A DNA stretch of 64,000 bases. Source: CAKZSB01 sp964573105. Its GTDB lineage: Bacteria; Pseudomonadota; Gammaproteobacteria; Granulosicoccales; Granulosicoccaceae. Both the position numbers and the translations under genes were made by a program. The notes under the pieces were generated by a model, which was given only the letters and a program-made list of their open reading frames with translations, ran no database searches and had not been told where the DNA came from. Location of the stretch: the NCBI GenBank assembly GCA_964573105.1, contig CAZNIS010000010.1, positions 1 to 64,000 on the forward strand, read 5' to 3'. Below, piece by piece: positions 43,982 through 51,375 of this stretch (position 1 is its first letter; each line of letters starts with the position of its first letter).

Positions 43982-44917
43982 TTATTTTGTCCGTGCCACC
44001 ATGGCGACGAATATGTCTTCCAGCGTCATCGAATCCTGTTGCCAGCCGGGGTTTAATGACGGGTTCTCCGGTGCGACGCGCTCATACTCGAACACCATAA
44101 ACCAGCGGCCGTTGCGCACGCCTTTTTGCAGACACCAGCTGCCCTGATAAACGCAGTCGCCTGGAACACTGCCAGCTTCATACTGAGATTCGTCGATCGA
44201 GTACGACGCGATCAAGGTCGATAAAGTCTGCATTCGACCCTCGTACACGGTTTTGCCCGATTCGATAATAGCGATGCGATCGGCGATAGATTCGATATCG
44301 TCAATAAGGTGGGTGGAAAAAAATACTGTGGCATCGGTCTGGGTGGCCTGACGACTGACGAGGTCGAGAAATTCGCGTCTGGCTACCGGGTCCATGCCCG
44401 CGGTGGGTTCATCCAGAATCAGGCATTCGGGGCCAGTGGCCACGGCTAAACTAAGGGCCAGTTTTGCCTTCATGCCGCCGGAGAAATGGCCAATCCGACG
44501 CGTCGCCGGCAACTCGAATAGATCCAGCAGCTGCCGGTACTGTTGCTGTTGCCATCGGGGGTACATGCCCCGAACGAATTTGCCGAGCTGGTGAGGCGAC
44601 ATCCACGGATAAAAATGTTGTTCCTGTGCCACGTAGCCAACGCGCTGTCTGGTCGCGACCACGTTGCTCGACACCGGTTGTCCGAACATCTCGGCCGAGC
44701 CGCTGGTCGCCCGTGTAATGCCAAGCAGTATTCTGATGGCAGTAGATTTACCGGCACCGTTGCGGCCTAAAAATCCATAGATCTCACCGCGCTCAACCTG
44801 CAGCGAGACAGATTTCAGAACAGTCAGCGATCCATATTTTTTGCCCACTTCGCGAAATTGAATCACGGGATCGCGAGTTGAATTGCGGTGCAAGGTTTGT
44901 GCGGGAGTGGGTGTCAC
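43982..44917 (-). CDS. ABC transporter ATP-binding subunit
   Basis: A 311-residue ATPase that powers the two following permeases. Walker A is GFLGRNGAGKST, the Q-loop is VGYVAQEQHFYPW, the signature is HFSGGMKAKL (in place of LSGGQ, as in many ABC-2 exporters), Walker B is LILDEPTAGMDP, and the H-loop is FFSTHLIDD. The C-terminal ~70 residues (CVYQGSWCLQKGVRNGRWFM) form an extra domain not required for hydrolysis. GTG 44917 gives the longest frame; a GTG 17 codons later, right before the IQFREVGKKYG start of the ATPase core, is an alternative. First gene of the operon ATPase-permease-permease-Nudix. Confidence 0.92.
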   Translation of the reverse strand: MTPTPAQTLHRNSTRDPVIQFREVGKKYGSLTVLKSVSLQVERGEIYGFLGRNGAGKSTAIRILLGITRATSGSAEMFGQPVSSNVVATRQRVGYVAQEQHFYPWMSPHQLGKFVRGMYPRWQQQQYRQLLDLFELPATRRIGHFSGGMKAKLALSLAVATGPECLILDEPTAGMDPVARREFLDLVSRQATQTDATVFFSTHLIDDIESIADRIAIIESGKTVYEGRMQTLSTLIASYSIDESQYEAGSVPGDCVYQGSWCLQKGVRNGRWFMVFEYERVAPENPSLNPGWQQDSMTLEDIFVAMVARTK

Positions 44918-45101
44918 GTAGCGAAGACCAACAGCAGAATGGAGGGGCTGGTTGCGGACCTTTCAGGTGCCGGTATCGAGGATACACTAGTTTGCGGTTG
45001 CAACAGGTTTGGCGACACGGCTACGACAAGTGGGTTGTTCACCGGTTCGTCGCGCCGGCTGCGGTATGATGGCTTATTTGCCATCGTTGCTATTGAATCT
45101 T

Positions 45102-45620
45102 ATGTATCGAATCATCCTGCTATCACTCGTACTGCTTACCGGCTGTACCGGATTGCCCAAAGGTGTGGAGCCGGTTCAGCGGTTTGATTTGCAGCAGTAC
45201 CTGGGCACCTGGTACGAGATCGCTCGTCTGGATCATCGTTTCGAGCGTGGGCTTAGTCGTGTATCGGCCACCTACACGCTGCGCGAAGACGGTGGGGTAA
45301 AAGTGGTGAATCGCGGCTATTCTGCAGATGCGCAAGGATATGAAGAGGCGATCGGAAAAGCGTACTTCAAGGCCTCACCGGATGCCGGGCACTTGAAGGT
45401 GTCTTTCTTCGGGCCATTCTATGGCTCCTACGTGGTGTTTGAACTCGATCCTCAGTACCAGCATGCCTATGTTGCCGGTTACAACCATAACTACCTGTGG
45501 CTGCTGTCCCGCACCCCGGTTGTCAGTGATGATGTATTCAATGCCTTCGTCGCAAGCGCCAAGCAAAAAGGTTTTGATGTCAGCGAGTTGATTCGGGTGG
45601 ATCAATCGCCGCTCGATTGA
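45102..45620 (+). CDS. blc: Outer-membrane lipocalin, Blc-like
   Basis: A 172-residue bacterial lipocalin, an outer-membrane lipoprotein binding fatty acids or lysophospholipids, often stress-induced. The signal peptide ends in the lipobox LLTGC (Cys at about residue 15), and the hallmark strand is YLGTWYEIARLDHRFERG. Downstream YVAGYNHNYLWLLSRTP is the usual lipocalin motif 3 region. ATG 45102 is chosen because it places the lipobox correctly; ATGs at 45066/45069 would lengthen the signal. Followed by a strong hairpin. Divergent from the ABC operon. Confidence 0.9.
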   Translation: MYRIILLSLVLLTGCTGLPKGVEPVQRFDLQQYLGTWYEIARLDHRFERGLSRVSATYTLREDGGVKVVNRGYSADAQGYEEAIGKAYFKASPDAGHLKVSFFGPFYGSYVVFELDPQYQHAYVAGYNHNYLWLLSRTPVVSDDVFNAFVASAKQKGFDVSELIRVDQSPLD

Positions 45621-45642
45621 AGATCCAGCCGGATGTTCGCAG

Positions 45643-45677
45643 CTGGCGCGTTGTTCTGCGATTGAACATCGCGCCAG
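45643..45677 (+). terminator. Strong hairpin after lipocalin gene
   Basis: CTGGCGCG and CGCGCCAG (8 bp) enclose TGTTC and GAACA (5 bp), separated by a single T/T mismatch, around a 7-nt loop. It begins 22 nt after the stop and is followed by GATGTTTTGG, a short T-run. This probably terminates the lipocalin message. Confidence 0.65.
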
Positions 45678-45758
45678 GATGTTTTGGACCTCGAGAGCAC
45701 GGCAGGTAACATGGCCCCATCGCCGGCGGACTATCGTCGCGTTTGACCAGAGCTTGCC

Positions 45759-47723
45759 ATGTCCGAATTTACCCACCTGTTGTCACCGCTGCAAATCGGT
45801 CGTGCCGATCATGCGATCACGGTTCGAAACCGGGTGCTGGTGTCGGCGCACGTCCCCGGGTTTGCAGAACAGAATAAGCCCGGCGATACCTACATTGCCT
45901 ATCATCGGCGCTACGCGGCCGAAGGGGTCGGGCTGCAGCTGACCGGCGGTACACCGGTGCACAAGTCCGGCTTGCTGAGTCTGGCAAGCGATGGTTTGTG
46001 GAATCTGGACGACAGCATCATTCCCGGCTATCAGCGGCTGGCCGATGCGGTTCACGCCGAAGGCGGGCACATTCTCGGGCAGCTCGCCCACAGCGGTGGA
46101 ACAGTTCAAATAGATTTGCCAGGCACCGTGCCCTGGTCGGCGTCGAGTGTGCGTTCTGCGATTACCGGGCGCGTGGCGCATGAGATGTCGGGCGAGGAAG
46201 TCGCAGAAGTTATTGCCGCACATGCGGCTGGTGCGGCGCGCGTGCGTGAGGGCGGGCTCGACGGTGTTGAGGTGCTTGCCGCGTTTGGCTATTTACCGCA
46301 GGCATTTTTATCGCCGCTGAGCAATCTTCGTCGCGATCACTACGGCGGCCCTCTGGAAAACAGGCTGCGCTTTCTGGTTGAGTTGCTGGAGTCAGTGCGC
46401 GCTGAACTGGACGATGGGCAAATTCTGGGCTGTCGTTTGCCCGGCGATGAGTTTGAGCCCGGTGGACTGGATCTTGAGCAGATGATTGAGGTGTGTCGAA
46501 CCCTGGCTGAGCGTGGCCTGGTCGACTACCTGAACATCATCGCACACACCAACTTTACCCCCACCGGTCGCTCCAAACACTGGGCGCCAACACCGACGCC
46601 GCACGGGGTGTTTGTCGATCTGGCCGCCGCGATCAAGGCCGAAGTATCGGTGCCGGTCTTCACTGTCGGGCGGGTGGTCGATCCATTGCACGCCGAGCGC
46701 ATCGTGGCGCAAGGTAAAGCCGATATGGTTGGCATGACGCGCGCGCACATTTGTGACCCGGCCATCGTCAGCAAAATAAAAAATCGACAACGGCAGCAGA
46801 TTCGACCCTGCGTGGGTGCCAACACTTGTATAGCCAAACGCTACGCTGGCAAGCCAATTCGCTGTATGCACAATCCCGAGCTTGCACGGCCTGACAAGAC
46901 GTTGCTGTCGGCAACCACACGACAGCGCGTCGCCGTGATTGGCGGCGGACCGGCCGGGCTGGAGGTGGCCCGCTTGTCAGCGCAGCGCGGTCACTCCGTC
47001 ACCTTATACGAGGCGACAGCCGCGCTGGGTGGGCAGTTGGCCTACTGGGCGCGTGCGTCGTCAATGACCGAGCTTGGCCGGATTGTGCAATGGCGCGAGC
47101 GTGAGCTTCCGCGGCTTGGAGTCGAGGTGAAGCTCAACAGCGTGATCGCAGCAGACGACCTTGCAACCATCGATGCGGATGTAGTGATCGTGGCGACGGG
47201 GGCGAGCGAAACCAGCCGGTGTTTCGACCTTCCGGATCGCATAATGCAAACCACCCCAATGCAACTGCTGGACACGGCATCGATCGATGCGCGCCGGGCG
47301 CTTGTGGTTAGCGATGGTCGCGGGCAGGCGGGACTGGTGGCGGCCGAGTGGCTGGTGGACCGTGGGGTTGAGGTGGAAATCGTCAGCGAGGATTTTGCCG
47401 TCGCCAGCGATCTCGACGCCACCAATCGAAATGCCTGGTACGAGCGTTTGGGCCGCAGAGGGGTGGTCTTTACCGCGCAAACCTGCGTGCAGGGTGTCCG
47501 TGATGGTGCCTTGTTGCTGCGCAACGTGTTCAGTGATGCGGTTGCGGAACGGCCGCTCGTCGACCTGCTAGTCGACTGGAACGGATGCCGTTCGGAAGAC
47601 GCGATGCTGCAGTCGGCCGGGCGGCCCCAGGGCGTCGGGCTACACGCGATCGGTGATTGCCTGGCGCCTCGCAATGTCGAGACGGCGATGGCTGAAGCCT
47701 GGCAACTGGCGAGTGAGCTATAA
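45759..47723 (+). CDS. Old Yellow Enzyme-type NADH:flavin oxidoreductase with FAD/NAD domain
   Basis: A 654-residue multidomain oxidoreductase of the 2,4-dienoyl-CoA reductase/trimethylamine dehydrogenase class. The N-terminal FMN TIM barrel (about 1-345) has LAHSGGTVQ, the FLSPLSNLRRDHYGGPLENR motif and VFTVGRVVDP. It is followed by a Fe-S segment RPCVGANTCIAKRY...RCMHN, then a C-terminal FAD/NAD-binding part with VAVIGGGPAGLEVARLSAQR and LHAIGDCLAPRN. In trimethylamine dehydrogenase the segment is CxxCxxC...C; here the second ligand position is Ala, leaving three visible Cys. Possible substrates are N-methylated compounds or enoyl/dienoyl-CoA; I cannot choose. Confidence 0.87.
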   Translation: MSEFTHLLSPLQIGRADHAITVRNRVLVSAHVPGFAEQNKPGDTYIAYHRRYAAEGVGLQLTGGTPVHKSGLLSLASDGLWNLDDSIIPGYQRLADAVHAEGGHILGQLAHSGGTVQIDLPGTVPWSASSVRSAITGRVAHEMSGEEVAEVIAAHAAGAARVREGGLDGVEVLAAFGYLPQAFLSPLSNLRRDHYGGPLENRLRFLVELLESVRAELDDGQILGCRLPGDEFEPGGLDLEQMIEVCRTLAERGLVDYLNIIAHTNFTPTGRSKHWAPTPTPHGVFVDLAAAIKAEVSVPVFTVGRVVDPLHAERIVAQGKADMVGMTRAHICDPAIVSKIKNRQRQQIRPCVGANTCIAKRYAGKPIRCMHNPELARPDKTLLSATTRQRVAVIGGGPAGLEVARLSAQRGHSVTLYEATAALGGQLAYWARASSMTELGRIVQWRERELPRLGVEVKLNSVIAADDLATIDADVVIVATGASETSRCFDLPDRIMQTTPMQLLDTASIDARRALVVSDGRGQAGLVAAEWLVDRGVEVEIVSEDFAVASDLDATNRNAWYERLGRRGVVFTAQTCVQGVRDGALLLRNVFSDAVAERPLVDLLVDWNGCRSEDAMLQSAGRPQGVGLHAIGDCLAPRNVETAMAEAWQLASEL

Positions 47724-47903
47724 GTCGGCAGCCACCGTATCGCGCAGAAGCGATTCGTTTAGTTATCAATTTGTATCAATCTCTTTCCAATACGACACAT
47801 TCTTTAACCCGCGAGTCGTAGAGAATGCAACCAGTGTGTCAGAGAATGTGTTTCGCAATCTGTACTTACACTAACAACAATTATACAGCGAAGGAGATAC
47901 CCC

Positions 47904-48551
47904 ATGATCAAGCTGGCAAGCGGCTGTGCGGCAGTAGCGCTGGTGCTCGGTGGATGCGCAACGTCTATAGATTCAGCCAACAACCAGGCACTGGATGCGA
48001 TCGCCGACGAAGGCGCATCGTCTTACATCGTCGATATCGACAACAACCCTTTGATGGCAGGCGGTGGTGGTTGCCTGCGCTCTATTCACTGGCAGGGCGA
48101 TGTCGGCCAGGCTTGTGGTGGTGCCCCGGTCGCCGCCGTTGAGGAAGTCAAGCCAGAGCCCATTGTCGAGGTGCCGGCATCCAGCCAGCCGATCCTGAGT
48201 GAGACGCTGAACGGCAATGCTATGTTTGAGCTCGATTCATCCGAACTGAGCTGGGAAGGCATGCAGTCTCTTGAAAAGCTTATCGCACAGTTGGGCGCGG
48301 TGAATGGCGGCAGCATTGAGGTGGTAGGCCACACCGATGACACCGGCTCGGCAGAGTACAACCAGCAGCTCTCGACCATGCGTGCAGAGAATGTCCGCAG
48401 CTACATCGAAGCGCGAATTCAGGGGTTTGAGGTGACATCAAGCGCGCAGGGTGAGCTGTCGCCTGTCGCCGATAACGCCACCGCCGAAGGTCGTGCACAG
48501 AACCGTCGCGTCGACGTACTGGTTCGTACAAGCCCAGCGGTTGCCCAGTAG
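47904..48551 (+). CDS. OmpA-family outer-membrane lipoprotein
   Basis: A 215-residue lipoprotein with a lipobox LVLGGC near residue 18 after an N-terminal signal. A short linker follows (about 45-95, Pro/Glu-rich EVKPEPIVEVPASSQP). The C-terminal OmpA-like peptidoglycan-binding domain (about 100-210) has LNGNAMFELDSSELSWEGMQ, IEVVGHTDDTGSAEYNQQLS and EGRAQNRRVDVLV, including the Asp/Arg that hold diaminopimelate. It likely tethers the outer membrane to the wall. An excellent GAAGGAGATA ribosome site precedes ATG 47904. Followed by two strong hairpins. Confidence 0.93.
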   Translation: MIKLASGCAAVALVLGGCATSIDSANNQALDAIADEGASSYIVDIDNNPLMAGGGGCLRSIHWQGDVGQACGGAPVAAVEEVKPEPIVEVPASSQPILSETLNGNAMFELDSSELSWEGMQSLEKLIAQLGAVNGGSIEVVGHTDDTGSAEYNQQLSTMRAENVRSYIEARIQGFEVTSSAQGELSPVADNATAEGRAQNRRVDVLVRTSPAVAQ

Positions 48552-48564
48552 CAAAGACAGAAGC

Positions 48565-48592
48565 TCGACCGGCTTGGCTTGCAGCCGGTCGA
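48565..48592 (+). terminator. Hairpin after OmpA-like lipoprotein gene
   Basis: TCGACCGGCT and AGCCGGTCGA form a perfect 10-bp stem around an 8-nt loop, 14 nt after the stop. No strong T-run follows (ACAGCATTTGAT). Confidence 0.6.
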
Positions 48593-48624
48593 ACAGCATT
48601 TGATAAGGGGTTGCGATTCTTATT

Positions 48625-48649
48625 CTCCGCCCGACGGGTTCGGGCGGAG
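48625..48649 (-). terminator. Hairpin between convergent genes, likely for the acyl-CoA ligase
   Basis: CTCCGCCCGA and TCGGGCGGAG form a perfect 10-bp stem around a 5-nt loop, 16 nt after the minus-strand stop at 48665. Downstream on the minus strand is AATAAGAATC, so no T-run. It may act bidirectionally with the neighbouring hairpin. Confidence 0.55.
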
Positions 48650-48664
48650 TAATGTGGGCTGATA

Positions 48665-50206
48665 TCAGGCTTTGCGATCGCGCAGGAAGCGTCGCAGGAT
48701 CTTGCCCGAGGCAGATTTAGGAATATCGTCGACAAACTCCAGCAAGCGGATTTGCTTGTAGCTTGCCACTTCTGCCTTAACGAACGCCTGAATGTCTTCG
48801 GCACTGGCATTTGCGCCCGGTTTCAATACAACGAACGCCTTGGGCAGTTCTCCCGCTTCGATTTCCGGAATGCCGATAACGGCCACGTCGGCCACCGCCG
48901 GGTGTTGCACGATCAGCGCTTCGAGTTCCGCCGGTGCCACCTGAAAGCCCTTGTATTTGATCAACTCCTTGACCCGATCGACGATGAACATGTGGTCATC
49001 GGCGTCGATCCGCGCGACATCACCCGTGTGCAGCCAGCCGTCTGAATCCAGAGTCTCGGCAGTCGCCTCGGCATTCGAGAGATAACCCTTCATGACCTGT
49101 GGGCCGCGGATCAGCATTTCGCCTGGCTCGCCAGGGCCGAGGTCGTTACCCTGATCATCGACGATTCGCACTTCGGTATTCGGGGCGGTATAGCCGCTGG
49201 ATCCGGTTTTGTAATTGTCGCCGACGGTGGCGTGGCTGATCGGGCTGAGCTCGGTCATGCCATAGCCCTGCACGATCGCGCAGCCGATTCGCGTGGCGGC
49301 CTCCTCGCCGAGTTCACCACCCAGTGGTGCCGCTCCACAGAAAACCCGACGCAGTGATGAGACATCAACCTGTTCTACCGCCGGGTGCTTGGCAAGCCCC
49401 AGTACGATCGGCGGCACAGCGAAAAACTGCGTAACGGAATGCTGCTGAATCAGTTGCAGTGCCTGCTCCATGTCGAAGCGCGCCATGGTGACAACGGTGA
49501 CGCCCTCTGCCAACAGGCCGTTCATCAATACCTGCATACCGTAGATATGGAAGAACGGCAGTGCCGCGAGGGCGACTTCGTTTTCACCGTAATCCATCAT
49601 TGCGCCACTCTGCGCAAGGTTGGCAACCAGGTTGTGGTGCGTCAACATCACGCCTTTGGGCAGGCCTGTTGTGCCAGAGGAGTAGGGCAGGACCAGCACG
49701 TCGTTGTACACGTCGACGGCCACCTGTTCCATCGGCTCCGCGTACAGGGCTTCAAATTCGGGTGTGCCGATCGCAATGACTTCGGTGGCGGGGCTGTCTT
49801 TCATCGCCTCGGCGGCCGTGTCTGCAAACGCCGGCACGGTGATGATCAGTGTCGCGCCGGCATCGTTGAGCTGGTAGCGGACTTCATCTGCACCATAGGT
49901 AGGGTTGATGGTGGTGACGGTTGCCCCACAGACGCCCGTTGCGTGGAACACGATGGCATATTCGATCATGTTCGGCGCCATCAGTGCCAGGGTAGAGCCC
50001 GGGCCAAAGCCGCGAGCCTTCAGCCCGCCGGCGAGCTTTTTTATCATCTCTCGCAACTGCGCGAACGTCACCGTGCGTCCGTCGCTGCCGTCGATCATCG
50101 CCGCCCGTTCTGGCCAGGCGTCGGCGCCGGCGAAAACGTAGTCGGTCAGCGAGGTGGCAGGGATGTCGACATCGGGCAACGGGCTTTTGAAGATATGGCT
50201 GGGCAT
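48665..50206 (-). CDS. 4-coumarate-CoA-ligase-like acyl-CoA synthetase
   Basis: A 513-residue ANL-superfamily enzyme that adenylates a carboxylic acid and joins it to CoA. Motifs: LVLPYSSGTTGLPKGVMLTH (P-loop), VQGYGMTELSPISHATVGD, GEMLIRGPQVMKGYLSN, WLHTGDVARID, VKELIKYKGFQVAPAELEAL, and the catalytic Lys in PKSASGKILRRFLR. The N-terminal HIFKSPLPDVDIP is the typical start of bacterial 4CL-like proteins. ATG 50206 is preferred; an upstream start at 50293 would add 29 unrelated residues. No phenylpropanoid genes are adjacent, so the natural acid could be aromatic or a medium-chain fatty acid. Confidence 0.87.
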   Translation of the reverse strand: MPSHIFKSPLPDVDIPATSLTDYVFAGADAWPERAAMIDGSDGRTVTFAQLREMIKKLAGGLKARGFGPGSTLALMAPNMIEYAIVFHATGVCGATVTTINPTYGADEVRYQLNDAGATLIITVPAFADTAAEAMKDSPATEVIAIGTPEFEALYAEPMEQVAVDVYNDVLVLPYSSGTTGLPKGVMLTHHNLVANLAQSGAMMDYGENEVALAALPFFHIYGMQVLMNGLLAEGVTVVTMARFDMEQALQLIQQHSVTQFFAVPPIVLGLAKHPAVEQVDVSSLRRVFCGAAPLGGELGEEAATRIGCAIVQGYGMTELSPISHATVGDNYKTGSSGYTAPNTEVRIVDDQGNDLGPGEPGEMLIRGPQVMKGYLSNAEATAETLDSDGWLHTGDVARIDADDHMFIVDRVKELIKYKGFQVAPAELEALIVQHPAVADVAVIGIPEIEAGELPKAFVVLKPGANASAEDIQAFVKAEVASYKQIRLLEFVDDIPKSASGKILRRFLRDRKA

Positions 50207-50385
50207 GCTGGCTCGGAAGTTATGACGCGTGCCCGCATTATAAAGGCGTCCGCAATCTTCGAGTGCGATTTTTGTGTGCCACAATGCCGTCATCGGCAGT
50301 GGTCGAACGCACGGGCGTGCGGATTGTCAACATGCCTGCCGGCCCCGTGCCAGCCCCGTGATGCGATCGATAACAGAGGATGAAA

Positions 50386-51345
50386 ATGAATCGTTGTGCT
50401 CTTGCACGCAGCGTGGTGCTGCTGTTTACCTTCCTTGTCTGTCGTTCCGCCGTGGCGACAATGCCGCAGCAATGGCAGTCGCCGCACTATGCCACCCATC
50501 CACTGGTGGGGCAGATTCACGATGCCACTGGCATCATGGATTGGGCTTCACTGATGCAGCGTATTGATGCCAGCCAGTTTATTCTGCTGGGCGAAAAACA
50601 TGACAACTCCGACCACCACGAGCTTGAACGGCGCCTGCTGCGCTCGATTGATGAGTCTGCGAGAGCCGCTGGCAGAAAGCGGCCGGGGGTGGTGCTGGAG
50701 ATGCTCGACGAAAGCCAGCAGCCGCTGCTGGACGATATCGCGTCGCGTCTGGTCGCGGACGACGCGCTGTCGATCTCCGCCGATCAATTGCGAGCCGACC
50801 TCGACTGGCCCGACACTGGCTGGTCCTGGCAGGACTATGGAGCCGCAATCAGTTGGATCGTCAATCGGCGATTGCCGCTATTGGCGGGCAATATTTCAAC
50901 CACGCAGATGAAGGAGGTCTATCAGGCGGGCATTGACGATCAACACCCGACCGCCAAAGCACTGCGCCAGCCGTTGCATGACGCATTGCTCGATCAGGTA
51001 TTCGATGGTCACTGTGGTCTGATGCCGCGGGAGTCGCTGTCGTCAATGGTTGATATTCAGCTTGTTAAAGATGCGGCCATGACGCAGGCGCTGGTCGCCC
51101 GGGCGGATCGGCAGATGGTGCTGATCGCTGGAACCGGGCACACACGCGGCGATTCCGGTGTGCCGGCACACCTGCAGCAACTTGGCGATGACGCAGTGCT
51201 GTCAATCGCCCTGATCGAGGTCGATCCCGAGCGCAGACAGGCCAGCGATTACGATGCGTTGGCATTGTTCGATGTACTGATATTTACCCCGGTAGCCAAC
51301 CAGCGAGACTACTGCGCCGAGCTGGAAAAGAGTATGCGCAAGTAG
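50386..51345 (+). CDS. ChaN-like (haem-binding uptake/Tiki superfamily) periplasmic protein
   Basis: A 319-residue secreted protein: signal peptide at about 1-25 (VVLLFTFLVCRSAVA), then a ChaN/EreA-like domain with FILLGEKHDNSDHHELERRL near the start and VLIAGTGHTRGDSGVPAHLQ near the end. The Glu/His motifs of this superfamily bind haem or metal, and some members hydrolyse substrates; no lipobox Cys is present, so it is not a lipoprotein like some ChaN homologues. GAGG at 50376-50379 suits ATG 50386 better than ATG 50380. Divergent from the acyl-CoA ligase and convergent with the helicase gene. Confidence 0.85.
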   Translation: MNRCALARSVVLLFTFLVCRSAVATMPQQWQSPHYATHPLVGQIHDATGIMDWASLMQRIDASQFILLGEKHDNSDHHELERRLLRSIDESARAAGRKRPGVVLEMLDESQQPLLDDIASRLVADDALSISADQLRADLDWPDTGWSWQDYGAAISWIVNRRLPLLAGNISTTQMKEVYQAGIDDQHPTAKALRQPLHDALLDQVFDGHCGLMPRESLSSMVDIQLVKDAAMTQALVARADRQMVLIAGTGHTRGDSGVPAHLQQLGDDAVLSIALIEVDPERRQASDYDALALFDVLIFTPVANQRDYCAELEKSMRK

Positions 51346-51375
51346 GTCACTGCCCGTTGCCATGAGGCGTCGCGA

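Noticed and set aside
49385..50383. Plus-strand frame of 332 codons opposite the 4CL-like ligase
   Set aside because: Antisense shadow rich in His/Arg/Cys; the minus frame has all ANL-superfamily motifs.
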